This document shows positions 35,381-44,616 of a stretch of 64,000 bases of DNA, one piece after another. The stretch spans positions 62,001 to 126,000 of the forward strand of contig QFQP01000003.1 of NCBI GenBank assembly GCA_003243425.1. Direction: 5' to 3'. The DNA is from Archangium gephyra. GTDB taxonomy: Bacteria; Myxococcota; Myxococcia; Myxococcales; Myxococcaceae. The position numbers were made by a program, and so were the translations under genes. The notes beneath the pieces were generated by a model. It worked only from the letters and a program-made list of their open reading frames with translations. It did not search any database and had not been told where the DNA came from. Position 1 is the first letter of the stretch; every line of letters starts with the position of its first letter.

Positions 35381-36349
35381 TTAAGCGCCGCGCAGGTAAC
35401 CGCGCTCGATGAGGCTGGCGACCGCGGTGGCGATCACCACGTCGTCCTGCGTGGCGTTGTCGAACACGCCCTGCAGCGTTCCCCAGTTGATGATCAGCTG
35501 GAGCACGTCGAGCTCTTCCGGCTGCAGGTCACGCAACGCAGGCTGCATGGGCACGGCCAGCAACAGCGTCTGGTCCATCGGAGGCAGCGAGCCCTGCACG
35601 CGACGCAATTCGTCGAGCTGGCGGAGCGCGTCCATCAGCAGGTGTTCGGTACTCTCGTCGAGCTCCGTCATGAACGACTGATCGTCGGGCGGGCGGAGTT
35701 CGAACTCGCCGTTCTCCCACGTGATGATGCGGTTGAAGCTCTTCTGCGGGCCGAGGTCGTGGTTCTCGTTGATGACCGCGTAATAGACCTTGCCCTGGCG
35801 CAGGTAGATCTTGCCTTCCTGCTCGTTGGTGACGACCAGCACGCCGTTCTTCTTCGAGGTGTGGAAGAGCTGGAGCAGGTCGGGCAGCGGGACCTCTTCG
35901 ATCTTCCCGGTCATCGCCGTCTTGGTCTGGCGCTGGCTCTGCACCGCGGCGACCTGCTCGAGGTTCTGCTTCACCTGCGCGTCGGACAGCTCGACCGCGT
36001 TGGCGCCGGCCTTCACCAGCTTGAGGATCGAGGTGCCGACCAGGATGCGATCGCCTTCCTTGAGACGGCTGGTCTTCACCTTCTCGCCGTTGACGAAGGT
36101 GCCGTTGGTCGAGCCGAGATCTTCGATGGTGATCTTGCCGCCGGTGAGCGTGATCTTCGCGTGCTTGCGCGAGACCATGTCTTCGACGAGCACGATGTCG
36201 AGCTCACTGGAGCGGCCGATGATCAGCTGCTTGTCGCCCTTCAGCGGAAACTCGCCGCCCTGGTACTTGCCGGAGATGAACTTGAGGGCATACCCGTCAG
36301 ACACGATCGCTACTCCCTGGGCGCCAGTCGCGCGTTGACTCTGGAGCAT
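35381..36349 (-). CDS. FHA domain protein with DUF4388 (PATAN) domain
   Basis: A 322-residue cytoplasmic protein. Start ATG 36349 overlaps the stop of the TPR gene (TGATG); a GTG one codon upstream (GTGA overlap) is equally possible. Residues 25-110 are an FHA phosphothreonine-binding domain with IIGRSSELDIVL, SRKHAKI and GSTNGTFVNG. Residues 145-250 match DUF4388, a domain frequent in delta-proteobacterial regulators. The C-terminus is helical. It probably reads Ser/Thr kinase phosphorylation of a partner, perhaps the adjacent TPR protein. This architecture is common in myxobacteria. Confidence 0.9.
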   Translation of the reverse strand: MLQSQRATGAQGVAIVSDGYALKFISGKYQGGEFPLKGDKQLIIGRSSELDIVLVEDMVSRKHAKITLTGGKITIEDLGSTNGTFVNGEKVKTSRLKEGDRILVGTSILKLVKAGANAVELSDAQVKQNLEQVAAVQSQRQTKTAMTGKIEEVPLPDLLQLFHTSKKNGVLVVTNEQEGKIYLRQGKVYYAVINENHDLGPQKSFNRIITWENGEFELRPPDDQSFMTELDESTEHLLMDALRQLDELRRVQGSLPPMDQTLLLAVPMQPALRDLQPEELDVLQLIINWGTLQGVFDNATQDDVVIATAVASLIERGYLRGA

Positions 36350-37092
36350 CACTCAACCGCCCCGTCCTTTGCAGCCTCTTTGTTTCCGGTCCCCATGTCG
36401 CGAACGAGGCTCAGGTACATCTCTGCGCTCTTGTTGCCGGGGTTCCGCCCGAGCACGTCTTCCCACACCGTGATGGCGTCGGTGCGACGACCGGCCGCGT
36501 ACAGCGTGATGCCGTAATGCACGCGACCGGGGAGGTAGTTCGGGTTCTGCCGGAGAATCTCTTCCGACTCCTTCAAGCTCTCGTCGTGCTGGTTGAGATC
36601 GCGCAGCACGTTGGCCAGCTTGAGTCTGATGTCGACGAAGGTCGGGCCCAACGAGAGCGCGCGGCGGTATTCGATCACCGCCTCTTCGAGCATGCCGGTC
36701 GACGCGTAGACCTCACCGATCTCGGCATACATGTTCGCGATCTTCCCCTTCACGTAGGGGTCCATGCGCTGCGGGTTGCTGCGCTGGCGATTGAGCGCCG
36801 CGGAGTAGACCTCCTTGGCCTCCCGGTAGCGCCCCATGTCGTTGTAGATGATCGCGAGGTTGAGGGCCGCGTCGGTGTACGCGGGGTTCAATCGCAACGC
36901 GGCTTCGAAGGCCCGCTGCGCCCGGGCGAACTGACCCTGGTCGTGATAGATGACCCCCAGCATGTTGTAGACGTCGGCGAACGATTGGTTCTGTTCGACG
37001 ACCTGCGTGAGGTAGCTCTCCGCGTCTGCATACTGCTTCTTCTCGAAGTAGCCGCGGCCGAGCGTGAGCAGTTGCTTGAGAGCGTCATCCAT
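36349..37092 (-). CDS. TPR repeat protein
   Basis: A 247-residue cytoplasmic protein made of about six tetratricopeptide repeats (ADAESYLTQVVEQNQSFADVYNMLGVIYHDQGQFARAQRAFEAAL is cut here into recognisable halves in the sequence, followed by further G-Y and A-LNP patterns). No signal peptide. It is a probable scaffold for protein contacts. It sits between the membrane protein gene and the FHA gene with which it overlaps by 1-4 bp, so it likely works with the FHA protein. Confidence 0.88.
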   Translation of the reverse strand: MDDALKQLLTLGRGYFEKKQYADAESYLTQVVEQNQSFADVYNMLGVIYHDQGQFARAQRAFEAALRLNPAYTDAALNLAIIYNDMGRYREAKEVYSAALNRQRSNPQRMDPYVKGKIANMYAEIGEVYASTGMLEEAVIEYRRALSLGPTFVDIRLKLANVLRDLNQHDESLKESEEILRQNPNYLPGRVHYGITLYAAGRRTDAITVWEDVLGRNPGNKSAEMYLSLVRDMGTGNKEAAKDGAVE

Positions 37093-37125
37093 GCGTTGCG
37101 ACCTCGCGAAATGAAGGGCCGTACC

Positions 37126-37773
37126 CTACATGATCCCACCGGGGAAGCTAAACCGCTGCGCGCCGTCTTCCCGGAGTGACAAGCGCCGCGTGCTCTTCTC
37201 GTCGATCGGCTTGTCGGGCGTGCTGCCGGTGAGCCGGTAGTCCTCGGCGACTTCCACGTCGTCGCGCTCGCTGCGAATGAACCACGCCTGGCTCACCCAG
37301 CGCCGATGCTGGATCTCGGCGTACGCGGCCCCTGCGTCGATCGCCACGCGGCGTTCGTCGAGCGCGGCGATGATCGCCAGCAGGCGTGGCGCGTCGTTGG
37401 TCTCTGGTTGCCACTCGTCGTCTTTGAGCCGGTAGCGCGCTCGCTCGAGCCCCAGCGACGACACCTTCGTCTCTGTGCCGTCGCGGCGCTTGAGTACGCC
37501 GGTGAAGTCGAGCGTCGAGGTGACCAACGCACCCTGCCCGTCGGCGTCGAGCGCGATGGAGATGCGTTGGTACTGCAGCTTGCCGCCCGCCAGCGTTCCC
37601 ACCGGCGCGACGATCTCGAGTCCTTCGCGCTCCAGCTGCTTCAAGCGGGTGACGATGGCGGTCTCGGGCCCCGAGACGTTGAACAGAAAGCGCTCGCCCA
37701 GAACCGAGACCACGAGCACCAGCGCGCCGACGGCGGCCGCGAACCCGAGGAACTTCTGGAGCTCGCGATTCAT
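37126..37773 (-). CDS. Membrane-anchored protein, unknown
   Basis: A 215-residue protein. The ATG 37773 overlaps the bamD stop (ATGA). A single hydrophobic helix lies at residues 8-26 (FLGFAAAVGALVLVVSVLG), and the rest is predicted beta-rich and extracytoplasmic. No motif recognised. The gene's conserved place between bamD and TPR-FHA genes suggests a link to the envelope. Function unknown. Confidence 0.8.
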   Translation of the reverse strand: MNRELQKFLGFAAAVGALVLVVSVLGERFLFNVSGPETAIVTRLKQLEREGLEIVAPVGTLAGGKLQYQRISIALDADGQGALVTSTLDFTGVLKRRDGTETKVSSLGLERARYRLKDDEWQPETNDAPRLLAIIAALDERRVAIDAGAAYAEIQHRRWVSQAWFIRSERDDVEVAEDYRLTGSTPDKPIDEKSTRRLSLREDGAQRFSFPGGIM

Positions 37774-38615
37774 GTGCCCGCGTCGGGCGAGGCCTCTGCA
37801 GGAGGAGCCACGATCTGCTTCTGCGCCGGCGCTTCGGCGATGAGCCGCCGGGCGCGGTTGACGTCCTCGGCCGCGGGGTTCTTCTCGATGTAGCGCTGCA
37901 ACGCCGCCTTCGCGTTGTCCGGCTCGTCGAGCTGCAGGTACGCATCGTACAGCCCGAACGCCACGCGCGAATCGAGCCCCACGCCGCCGTAGTTCTTCTC
38001 GACCACGCTCAGCCGGGTGACGACGGCGCGCCAACGCCGGCGGTTGGGGTGCGTGTAGAAGTCGGCGACGTACATCTCGTGCTCGGCCAGCCGCAGCTTC
38101 ACTTCGTCGAGGATCTTCTGCGCTTCGGGCCGCAGCGGGCTCGACGGGTAGTTGCGAACGAACTCGCTCATGGCCCCCATCGCGTTGCGCACTTCGACCT
38201 GATCTTTTTCAGACGCCGGAGGCAGGAGGAAGAAGTCCGACGGGATCTCTTTGTAGTGCGAGAGCGCCGCCCGGTACGCCGCGTAGTCGTTGCGCGGGTG
38301 CGTGGGGTGCAGGCGCACGAAGGTCTGATAGCGGTCGCGCGCTTCGATGTACTTCTCGCGCTCGAAGTCGGCGTCGGCGCTGCCAAGCTCGGCGGAGGTC
38401 GCTGCTTCCACGTACGGGAACTTGGTCTTCACGTACTCGTAGAGCGCGGCGGCCTCGTTGTAGTTCTTCTCCTTCATCGCCGTGTCGGCGCGCAGCATGT
38501 TGGTCTCGGGGTCGGGCGAGAACGCCACCTCGTTGTCCGACGAGAAGAAGGAGGTGATCGACGCGCAACCGCTGATCGCCAGTGCGCAGATGAAGAGGAC
38601 GGCCCGGAGCTTCAT
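37770..38615 (-). CDS. bamD: Outer-membrane protein assembly factor BamD
   Basis: A 281-residue lipoprotein of the Bam complex that inserts barrel proteins in the outer membrane. ATG 38615 gives the signal MKLRAVLFICALAISGC (Cys 17). TPR-like repeats follow with the family pattern NYNEAAALYEYVKTKFPY, ARDRYQTFVRLHPTHP, FVRNYPSSPLRPEA and EHEMYVADFYTH. A C-terminal Ala/Pro tail is extra. It starts 13 bases after the recX stop and is coupled to the next gene. Confidence 0.92.
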   Translation of the reverse strand: MKLRAVLFICALAISGCASITSFFSSDNEVAFSPDPETNMLRADTAMKEKNYNEAAALYEYVKTKFPYVEAATSAELGSADADFEREKYIEARDRYQTFVRLHPTHPRNDYAAYRAALSHYKEIPSDFFLLPPASEKDQVEVRNAMGAMSEFVRNYPSSPLRPEAQKILDEVKLRLAEHEMYVADFYTHPNRRRWRAVVTRLSVVEKNYGGVGLDSRVAFGLYDAYLQLDEPDNAKAALQRYIEKNPAAEDVNRARRLIAEAPAQKQIVAPPAEASPDAGT

Positions 38616-38628
38616 GACGCGCGGCACC

Positions 38629-39045
38629 CTATGCGTTCCCGGCGCGGTTCACGACATCTTCGCTGAACCCGCGACTGGCCAGGAACCGCGCGGCCTTCAC
38701 GCCAGTGAGGTTTCGTTTCTTCATCAACACGTTCGCCGCGTCGGCCTCGCGCCAGGACAGTTCGACGATCGCGTGCTCGAGCGCTTCGCGCGCGGTGTGC
38801 TCGTCGATGCCTTTGGCCTGCAGCCGGGCGATCAAGGCGTCACCTGCCCAGCCGTCTCGCAACGAGGCCACGGCCGTGCGGCGCGCGACGCGTGAGTCGT
38901 CGAGGTAGCCGAGCTCCTTCGCGCGCTCGAGCGCCGCTTCGATGGCGGGTTCATCGAACCCGCGACGAACGAGGTCAGCGTGCAATTGCGCCCGCGTCTT
39001 CTCTCGGCCTGCGAGGAGCTTCGTCACCTGCGTCAGCGCGTCCAT
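38629..39045 (-). CDS. recX: Regulatory protein RecX
   Basis: A 138-residue modulator that inhibits RecA filament growth. It consists of three-helix repeats with the typical AQLHADLVRRGF, ARRTAVASLRDGWAGDALIARLQAKGI and ARFLASRGFSEDVV. Start ATG 39045. RecA itself is not in the window. It heads the leftward series recX-bamD-37126-TPR-FHA-selD. Confidence 0.93.
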   Translation of the reverse strand: MDALTQVTKLLAGREKTRAQLHADLVRRGFDEPAIEAALERAKELGYLDDSRVARRTAVASLRDGWAGDALIARLQAKGIDEHTAREALEHAIVELSWREADAANVLMKKRNLTGVKAARFLASRGFSEDVVNRAGNA

Positions 39046-39105
39046 GGCGTCCGAGTAGCGAAAGCCGGTGACTTCGTCGATCGACTCGCGCTAACCGGGC
39101 CGACC

Positions 39106-39903
39106 ATGCACCCGATCATCGCGCGCTTTCTGGACCTGCCGCAGGCCATCGCTGCACTCGAGAAGCTCGAGACCGAGACGACCCTCGACTCCGAAGAGTC
39201 GGCGCTGATCGCCGCCGCCGCCAATCACCCGAAGTCGCGCGCCGCGGTGCTCAAGGCCCGGGGCTCGAAGAACGTGACGAGCGAAGCGCAGCAGCACCTC
39301 ATCATTCTCGCCACGCACGCCGCGACCAGCCGCATCGCCGTCGACCCCATTCTCGGGCCGCGCGTCACCAGCGCCCGCGCGGCGCTGCTGAAGGAAGGCG
39401 CCAGCGAAGAAGAAGCCGACGCGCTCATCGCGCAGGCGGTGCTCGAAGAAGCGTTCGGCTACGCGGAAGACCCCGACGAGTTCGACGGCAAGTACGTCGG
39501 CGAGACGCTCGAGTCGCTCTCGCACCTCGCCGCCGTCACCCAGGACACCGTCGACGCATGGCTCGAAGCCTTCGCGAAGGAGGGCTCCGCCGAGAACCGG
39601 GCGCTGCGCCTCTCGGTCGCTGAAGCGGTGCTCGAGAGCGCCTGGAGCGACGGCCCGCAGCCCATCACGCCCGAGCACATCGACGAGGCGTTGGAGCGCC
39701 TGGGCGATCTGGTCGCCGCCAATGAGTTCGAGAAGGCGACCGCGACCGTCGAACAGTTCCTCGCGTTCCTCTTCGGCAAGCATGTCATCGGTCGTGAACG
39801 GCAGGCGCGGCTCACGCAGATCGTGAAGACCGCCGGCAGCAACGGCGCCGACCCCTTCGAAGGCGAAGAACAAGACGGCGACGACGAAGCCGCTGACGAG
39901 TGA
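39106..39903 (+). CDS. Acidic protein of unknown function
   Basis: A 265-residue soluble protein, ATG 39106, highly acidic at its C-terminus (DPFEGEEQDGDDEAADE). The sequence is mostly alpha-helical (LAAVTQDTVDAWLEAFAKEG; VVAANEFEKATATVEQFLAFLF). No family recognised. It diverges from recX with 60 bases between starts and lies 161 bases before the large repeat protein; whether they are related is unknown. Confidence 0.75.
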   Translation: MHPIIARFLDLPQAIAALEKLETETTLDSEESALIAAAANHPKSRAAVLKARGSKNVTSEAQQHLIILATHAATSRIAVDPILGPRVTSARAALLKEGASEEEADALIAQAVLEEAFGYAEDPDEFDGKYVGETLESLSHLAAVTQDTVDAWLEAFAKEGSAENRALRLSVAEAVLESAWSDGPQPITPEHIDEALERLGDLVAANEFEKATATVEQFLAFLFGKHVIGRERQARLTQIVKTAGSNGADPFEGEEQDGDDEAADE

Positions 39904-39995
39904 CGCTGAATCGACGTGTGGGTGCGCTGCGCAGGTTGGCGCTGACGCCCCCGCGTGACGAGGCCGAAAACCAGTAACGGCGCTTTGCAGGCCGC

Positions 39996-40050
39996 GTGAA
40001 ATTCTCGAGTTTCCGGGGAGCGACAACTCCTCGCTGGAATCTCATTTCAC
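39996..40050 (+). promoter_or_regulatory. Long imperfect hairpin in the leader of the repeat-protein gene
   Basis: Outer arms GTGAAAT (39996-40002) and ATTTCAC (40044-40050) pair perfectly. Next arms GAGTTTCC (40007-40014) and GGAATCTC (40036-40043) pair with one mismatch. An inner stem GGGGAG (40015-40020) against CTCCTC (40027-40032) closes a 6-base loop CGACAA. It ends 14 bases before the ATG, with GGAG (40057-40060) free of the stem. A control or stability role is plausible. Confidence 0.5.
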
Positions 40051-40064
40051 GTACCTGGAGCGCC

Positions 40065-43000
40065 ATGTCCTCGATTGATGCCGCCGCCGAAGCCGCCCGT
40101 ATCGCTGCCGCCATTGCAGCTCGTCGCGCCGCTGAACTCGCTGCGAAGAAGGCCGCGGAGGCTGCTGCGAAGAAGGCTGCCGAAGCGGCTGCCAAGAAGG
40201 CCGCCGAAGCCGCCGCGAAGAAGGCTGCCGAAGCTGCCGCCAAGAAGGCCGCCACGGTTCGCGCGAAGAAGTTCGGCAAGGACGAGCAGTCGACCGGCGC
40301 CGGCGCGGCCCTGAAGGCGAAGGCGCTGAAGATCTCGGGCGCCGCAGACATCGCTCCGCAGGTCGTCAACGACGCGCAGAAGTTCAAGGCCACCGACCTC
40401 GCGCGCAGCGGCGGCAAGGACCTCACCGTCAAGCCTGCGAGCCGTGAAGGCCTCGCCAGGTTGGGCTTGAGCGCCGATGACGTGAAGAAGTTCGGCGACA
40501 AGGTGCCGCAGAACCTGAGCGACGCCGCCGACAAGCTCGGCAAGGGCGACGTGAAGGGCGCCATCAAGTCGATCGCCGACGAGGCCGCGAATCACCCCGA
40601 GCTGGTCTCGAAGGCCATTCAGTTCTCGGCCAGGCAGTTGCCCGACGGCTTCGCCAAGACGGTCTTCTCCGACCCGAAGTTCGCCACTGAGATCGCGAAG
40701 AAGGGCCCCGACGCGATCAAGACCGCGCTCGACGACCCGTTCGAGGCGGTGAAGGCGGCCGCTGGCGACAAGAAGCTCCGCGACACGGCGATCGACGCCG
40801 CGATGAGCGACGAGAAGTTCAAGGGCGCGGTCGACAAGCTCGGCCTCACCGCTGCAGAGCTGAAGCAGGCCGGTGACGCGCTCCCCGGGGTCATCGATGC
40901 GGCGCAGAAGGCCGCTGACGGCAAGTTCAAGGAAGCGGTCGTGGCGTTGGCCGATGCGGCGGAGGCCGCGCCGGACCTCGTGCAGAAGGGCCTGAAGAAG
41001 CTCGGCGCCTCGCTGCCCGACGGCGTCGCGAAGGCGATCCTCACCGACGACAAGGCGCTCGCCGAGTTGGCGAAGGCCGGCCCCGATGCGATCAAGACCG
41101 CGCTCACGCAGGGCCCTGAAGCGGCGATCCGGCAGTTCGCCGGCAACAAGGACCTCCGCGACAAGCTCATCGACGCAGCGATGACCGACAAGGACTTCGC
41201 CGCGAAGGTCGAGAAGTTCGGCCTCGAAACGAAGGACCTCAAGGCGCTCGGCGACGGCCTGCCGAAGTTCCTCGATGGCGTCGAGAAGGCGTCGAAGGGC
41301 GACTGGCAGGGCGCCATCAGCGATCTCACCGACGCTGCCGCCAAGGCGCCGGACGTGCTCGCGAAGGGCATCAAGGCGGCGGCCGGCAATCTCCCGGCGG
41401 GCATCGCGAAGACGGTGCTCACCGATGCGGCCGTCGCCGAAAAGCTCGCCAAGGCCGGCCCCGGCGCGATCAAGGCGTTGGTGAACGGCGACGTCGTCGA
41501 AGGTCTGACGAAGCTCGGCACCGACAAGGGTCTGCGCGACGCGGTGCTCGACGCCGCGATGAAGGACCAGGACTTCTCGAAGAAGATCGAAGCCCTGGGT
41601 CTCACGGCGAAGGACCTCAAGTCTGCAGGCGACGCCGCCGTGCACCTGGTGAAGGCCGGTGTGGCGCTCGCCAACAAAGACGGCGAAGCCGCGCTGACCG
41701 CGTTGGCTGACGCCGCGAAGTCCGCTCCGGAGCTCGTGTCGAAGGGCCTCAAGGCCGCGGCCTCCAAGCTGCCCGAAGGTCTGGCGCGCACCATCCTCAC
41801 CGATCCGAAGGTCGCTGATCAGATCGCCAGGGCATCTCCCGAAGCGCTGCGTGCGCTCGCGAAGGGCGACATTCAGACCGCGCTCGGTGCGGTCGCGGGC
41901 AACCAGGCGCTGCGTGGCTCGGTCATCGACGCCGCGTTCAAGGACAAGGACTTCTCCGACAAGATGAAGAAGTTGGGCCTCGACGCCACCGACCTGAAGC
42001 AGGGTTCGGCGGCGCTGCCTGACGTCTTCAAGGCCGTCGAGTTGGTGGCCAAAGGTGATGTGCCCGGCGCGCTCGGCGCGTTGCGTGACGCGGCCGAAAA
42101 GGCGCCGTCACTCGTCGAGAAGGCCGTCGTTGGTCTCGGCAAGACGCTGCCTCCCGGCGTCGCGAAGGACCTCCTCACCGACGCCAACGCGGTCAAGGCG
42201 CTGCTCAGCGACCCGAAGCTGCAGAGCGGCGTCGACAAGCTGCTCAAGGGCGACGTCGTCGGTGGCCTCTCCGACGTGCTCGGCTCCGACAACGCGCGCG
42301 ATGCGGTGATGAACGTCGTCAGCAAGAACGCCGACGTGAAGGCCGCGCTCGAGAAGGTCGGCCTCACGGTCGTCGACTTGAAGCAGGCGGGCGAAGCGGC
42401 GCCGCACGTGCTCGACGCGATGAAGAAGCTCGCGGCGGGTGACTGGGAAGGCGCCGTCGACTCGTTCAAGGCGGCCAGCGAAGCGGCGCCTGAGCTGCTC
42501 GAGAAGATGGGCGTCGCCATCTTCAACAAGCTGCCTGCGAAGGTGAAAGACGGGCTCTCGAAGATCAACATCACCGAGAAGGACATTCGTGAAGGCGCGG
42601 CCGCCCTGCCCGACCTCATCGACGCTGGCCAAGCCGCTGCCGAGGGCAAGTGGAAGGAAGCGGTGTCGTCGGTGCTCGCGGCCGGTGAAAAGGCGCCGGG
42701 CCTCGGGGAGAAGCTCATCACCAACGTCGGCAAGGCACTGCCCGAAGGGCTCGCGCGCAACCTGCTCACCGACCCCGCCGTCGCCAAGTCGCTCGCGAGC
42801 GACCCCACGCTGCACGAAGGCATCAACCAGCTGCTCGACGGGAAGATCCTCGAAGGTGCTGGCACCCTGCTCCACAACGACGAAGCCCGCGACGCGGTGC
42901 TGAAGGTCGTGTCCGAAGACCCGCAGGTGAAGAAGGCGCTCGAGACCGTCGGCTTGAAGCCCAGCGATCTCGTCGAAGCCGGTGCCGCGGCTCCGCACGT

Positions 43001-44570
43001 GTTCGACGCGGCGAAGGCGCTCTTCGCGTCTCCTCCGCAGTGGGAAAAGGCGCTCGACTCGCTCGGTCAGGCCGCCGGCGCGGCGCCGAACCTCATCAAC
43101 AAGATCGGCGAAGGCATCTACGCGAAGCTGCCGAAGTCGGTGCAGGACAAGCTCGGCAAGATCGGCCTCACGCCGGAAGACTTCAAGCAGATCGGCGCGG
43201 CGCTCCCGCACGTCATCGACGCGGCGCAGGCTGCAGCCGCCGGCAAGTTCCCCGAGGCGCTCAAGGCGCTCGGTGCGGCAGTGGGTTCGGCGCCGGACCT
43301 GGTCACCAAGGCGGTCAACACGCTCGCCAGGAACCTGCCCGACGGCCTCGCGAAGACGATTCTCACCGACCCCGACACGGTCAAGAGCTTCCTCACCGAC
43401 CCGAACCTCAAGGGCGCGGCGACCAAGCTGCTCTCGGGCGACATCGGCGGCGCGATTCGCGATGCCGCGGCCGTCGTCACCACCGACAGCCCCCTGCTCC
43501 GCAACCTCGCCGAGAACATCGCATCGGACCCGAAGCTGTCGGCGAAGCTCAAGGAGATCGGCATCGAGAGCGCCGACGACATCGTTCAGCTCGGCGCTGC
43601 GATGGGCGACGTCTTCAACCTCGTCGAGAGTCTGAAGACGCAGAACTGGGGCCAGGCGGTGAAGGACCTCGGCGCCATCGCCGCGGACATTCCCGATGGC
43701 ATGCGCACCAAGCTCATCGACGCGCTGGGTTCGAAGCTGAACCTCAAGCCCGAGATGCGCACGCTGCTCTCGGGCGTCATCGACGCCATGGGCGACCCGG
43801 AGGTACGCAACGCCATCGGCGACGCGTTCCAGGCCTTCTCGACCGGCAACCCCGTCGAGTGGATCAAGGGGCTGGCCAACGCCGGCGAAGTCATTGCCAA
43901 GGAGAGCCCCGACCTCGCCATCGCGTTCCTCGACACGCTCTCGCACCTGCCGGGCTCGGTCGGCGCGTTCTTCGGCGATCATGAGCTCAACCGTCAGCTC
44001 GTCGAGTCGGGCTCGCTCAGCCACATGTTCTCGGCCGTCGAGAAGCTGGCGAGCGGTGACGTCGCCGGCGCCATCGGCGAAATCGGCAACGCGTTCGGCT
44101 CGCTGCTGTCGATGGGCGAGAAGTTCGAGATCGGTCCCATCGGCTGGGGCCCGGCCAAGTGGGGCCCGAAGGAGTTGCCCATCGGCGCCGAAGGTCTCGA
44201 GGCCGTCGGCCGCCTGATGAAGCAGTTCATCGCGGCGCTCCCGCCGAAGGTGAAGAGCTTCCTCGAGGAGAAGATGGCGAAGCTGGTCGCCAACACCGGC
44301 TTCAAGTCGATCCCCGTGGTGGGCCCCATCGTCGGCGTGGTCGACAGCGGCATCGACCTCGTCAACAGCATCAAGGACGGCGAAGACGGCCTCACCATCG
44401 CGCTCGATGCCGCAAGCCTCGTGGTGAACGGCGCCAGCATCTTCCCTCCGTTCCAGGCCGCCACCACGCCACTCAAGGCGATTCTCGCGGTGGGCGAAGC
44501 GGCGAACGAAACGGTGAAGTTCGTTCAGGACATGGGCGACTTCGGCGAGCAGTTCACCGGCATGGCGTGA
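40065..44570 (+). CDS. 1501-residue Ala/Lys-rich repeat protein with toxin-like C-terminus, unknown
   Basis: No family recognised. Start ATG 40065 follows GGAG; a GTG at 39996 in the leader hairpin is unlikely. Residues 1-65 are an Ala/Lys/Glu helix with five AAKKAAEA octads, highly basic. From about residue 125 to 1150 run about seven full repeats of roughly 126 residues and two half repeats. Consensus elements are LPDGxAKxILTDP, AKxGPDAIKxAL, LRDxxIDAAM, and xLGLTxxDLKxxGxALPxxxDA. Helix prediction suggests a superhelical solenoid. The last 150 residues differ: they carry two Gly-rich hydrophobic stretches (SIPVVGPIVGVVDSGIDLV and ALDAASLVVNGASIFPPF) that could insert in a membrane. There is no signal peptide. 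Terminator follows at once. Secreted effector or adhesin is inference. Confidence 0.85.
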   Translation: MSSIDAAAEAARIAAAIAARRAAELAAKKAAEAAAKKAAEAAAKKAAEAAAKKAAEAAAKKAATVRAKKFGKDEQSTGAGAALKAKALKISGAADIAPQVVNDAQKFKATDLARSGGKDLTVKPASREGLARLGLSADDVKKFGDKVPQNLSDAADKLGKGDVKGAIKSIADEAANHPELVSKAIQFSARQLPDGFAKTVFSDPKFATEIAKKGPDAIKTALDDPFEAVKAAAGDKKLRDTAIDAAMSDEKFKGAVDKLGLTAAELKQAGDALPGVIDAAQKAADGKFKEAVVALADAAEAAPDLVQKGLKKLGASLPDGVAKAILTDDKALAELAKAGPDAIKTALTQGPEAAIRQFAGNKDLRDKLIDAAMTDKDFAAKVEKFGLETKDLKALGDGLPKFLDGVEKASKGDWQGAISDLTDAAAKAPDVLAKGIKAAAGNLPAGIAKTVLTDAAVAEKLAKAGPGAIKALVNGDVVEGLTKLGTDKGLRDAVLDAAMKDQDFSKKIEALGLTAKDLKSAGDAAVHLVKAGVALANKDGEAALTALADAAKSAPELVSKGLKAAASKLPEGLARTILTDPKVADQIARASPEALRALAKGDIQTALGAVAGNQALRGSVIDAAFKDKDFSDKMKKLGLDATDLKQGSAALPDVFKAVELVAKGDVPGALGALRDAAEKAPSLVEKAVVGLGKTLPPGVAKDLLTDANAVKALLSDPKLQSGVDKLLKGDVVGGLSDVLGSDNARDAVMNVVSKNADVKAALEKVGLTVVDLKQAGEAAPHVLDAMKKLAAGDWEGAVDSFKAASEAAPELLEKMGVAIFNKLPAKVKDGLSKINITEKDIREGAAALPDLIDAGQAAAEGKWKEAVSSVLAAGEKAPGLGEKLITNVGKALPEGLARNLLTDPAVAKSLASDPTLHEGINQLLDGKILEGAGTLLHNDEARDAVLKVVSEDPQVKKALETVGLKPSDLVEAGAAAPHVFDAAKALFASPPQWEKALDSLGQAAGAAPNLINKIGEGIYAKLPKSVQDKLGKIGLTPEDFKQIGAALPHVIDAAQAAAAGKFPEALKALGAAVGSAPDLVTKAVNTLARNLPDGLAKTILTDPDTVKSFLTDPNLKGAATKLLSGDIGGAIRDAAAVVTTDSPLLRNLAENIASDPKLSAKLKEIGIESADDIVQLGAAMGDVFNLVESLKTQNWGQAVKDLGAIAADIPDGMRTKLIDALGSKLNLKPEMRTLLSGVIDAMGDPEVRNAIGDAFQAFSTGNPVEWIKGLANAGEVIAKESPDLAIAFLDTLSHLPGSVGAFFGDHELNRQLVESGSLSHMFSAVEKLASGDVAGAIGEIGNAFGSLLSMGEKFEIGPIGWGPAKWGPKELPIGAEGLEAVGRLMKQFIAALPPKVKSFLEEKMAKLVANTGFKSIPVVGPIVGVVDSGIDLVNSIKDGEDGLTIALDAASLVVNGASIFPPFQAATTPLKAILAVGEAANETVKFVQDMGDFGEQFTGMA
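40139..40254 (+). repeat. 24-bp repeats coding AAKKAAEA octads
   Basis: Five consecutive 24-bp units in the 5' end of the large repeat-protein gene, each coding Ala-Ala-Lys-Lys-Ala-Ala-Glu-Ala with synonymous changes (GCGAAGAAGGC core). This gives a regular basic coiled helix, with a copy number that could vary by slippage or recombination. Confidence 0.8.
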
Positions 44571-44584
44571 TCCGGTGAAGTACC

Positions 44585-44611
44585 GGGGAGCAGCTTTCGA
44601 AGCTGCTCCCC
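44585..44611. terminator. Terminator hairpin between convergent genes
   Basis: Perfect 12-bp inverted repeat, GGGGAGCAGCTT (44585-44596) against AAGCTGCTCCCC (44600-44611), with a 3-base loop. It lies 14 bases after the repeat-protein stop and 5 bases before the stop of the opposite gene. The T-tract is short (GCGTTT), so a bidirectional role is likely. Confidence 0.8.
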
Positions 44612-44616
44612 GCGTT

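Noticed and set aside
42108..44024. 638-codon minus-strand frame over the repeat protein
   Set aside because: Shadow of the repeats; periodicity comes from the plus-strand gene.
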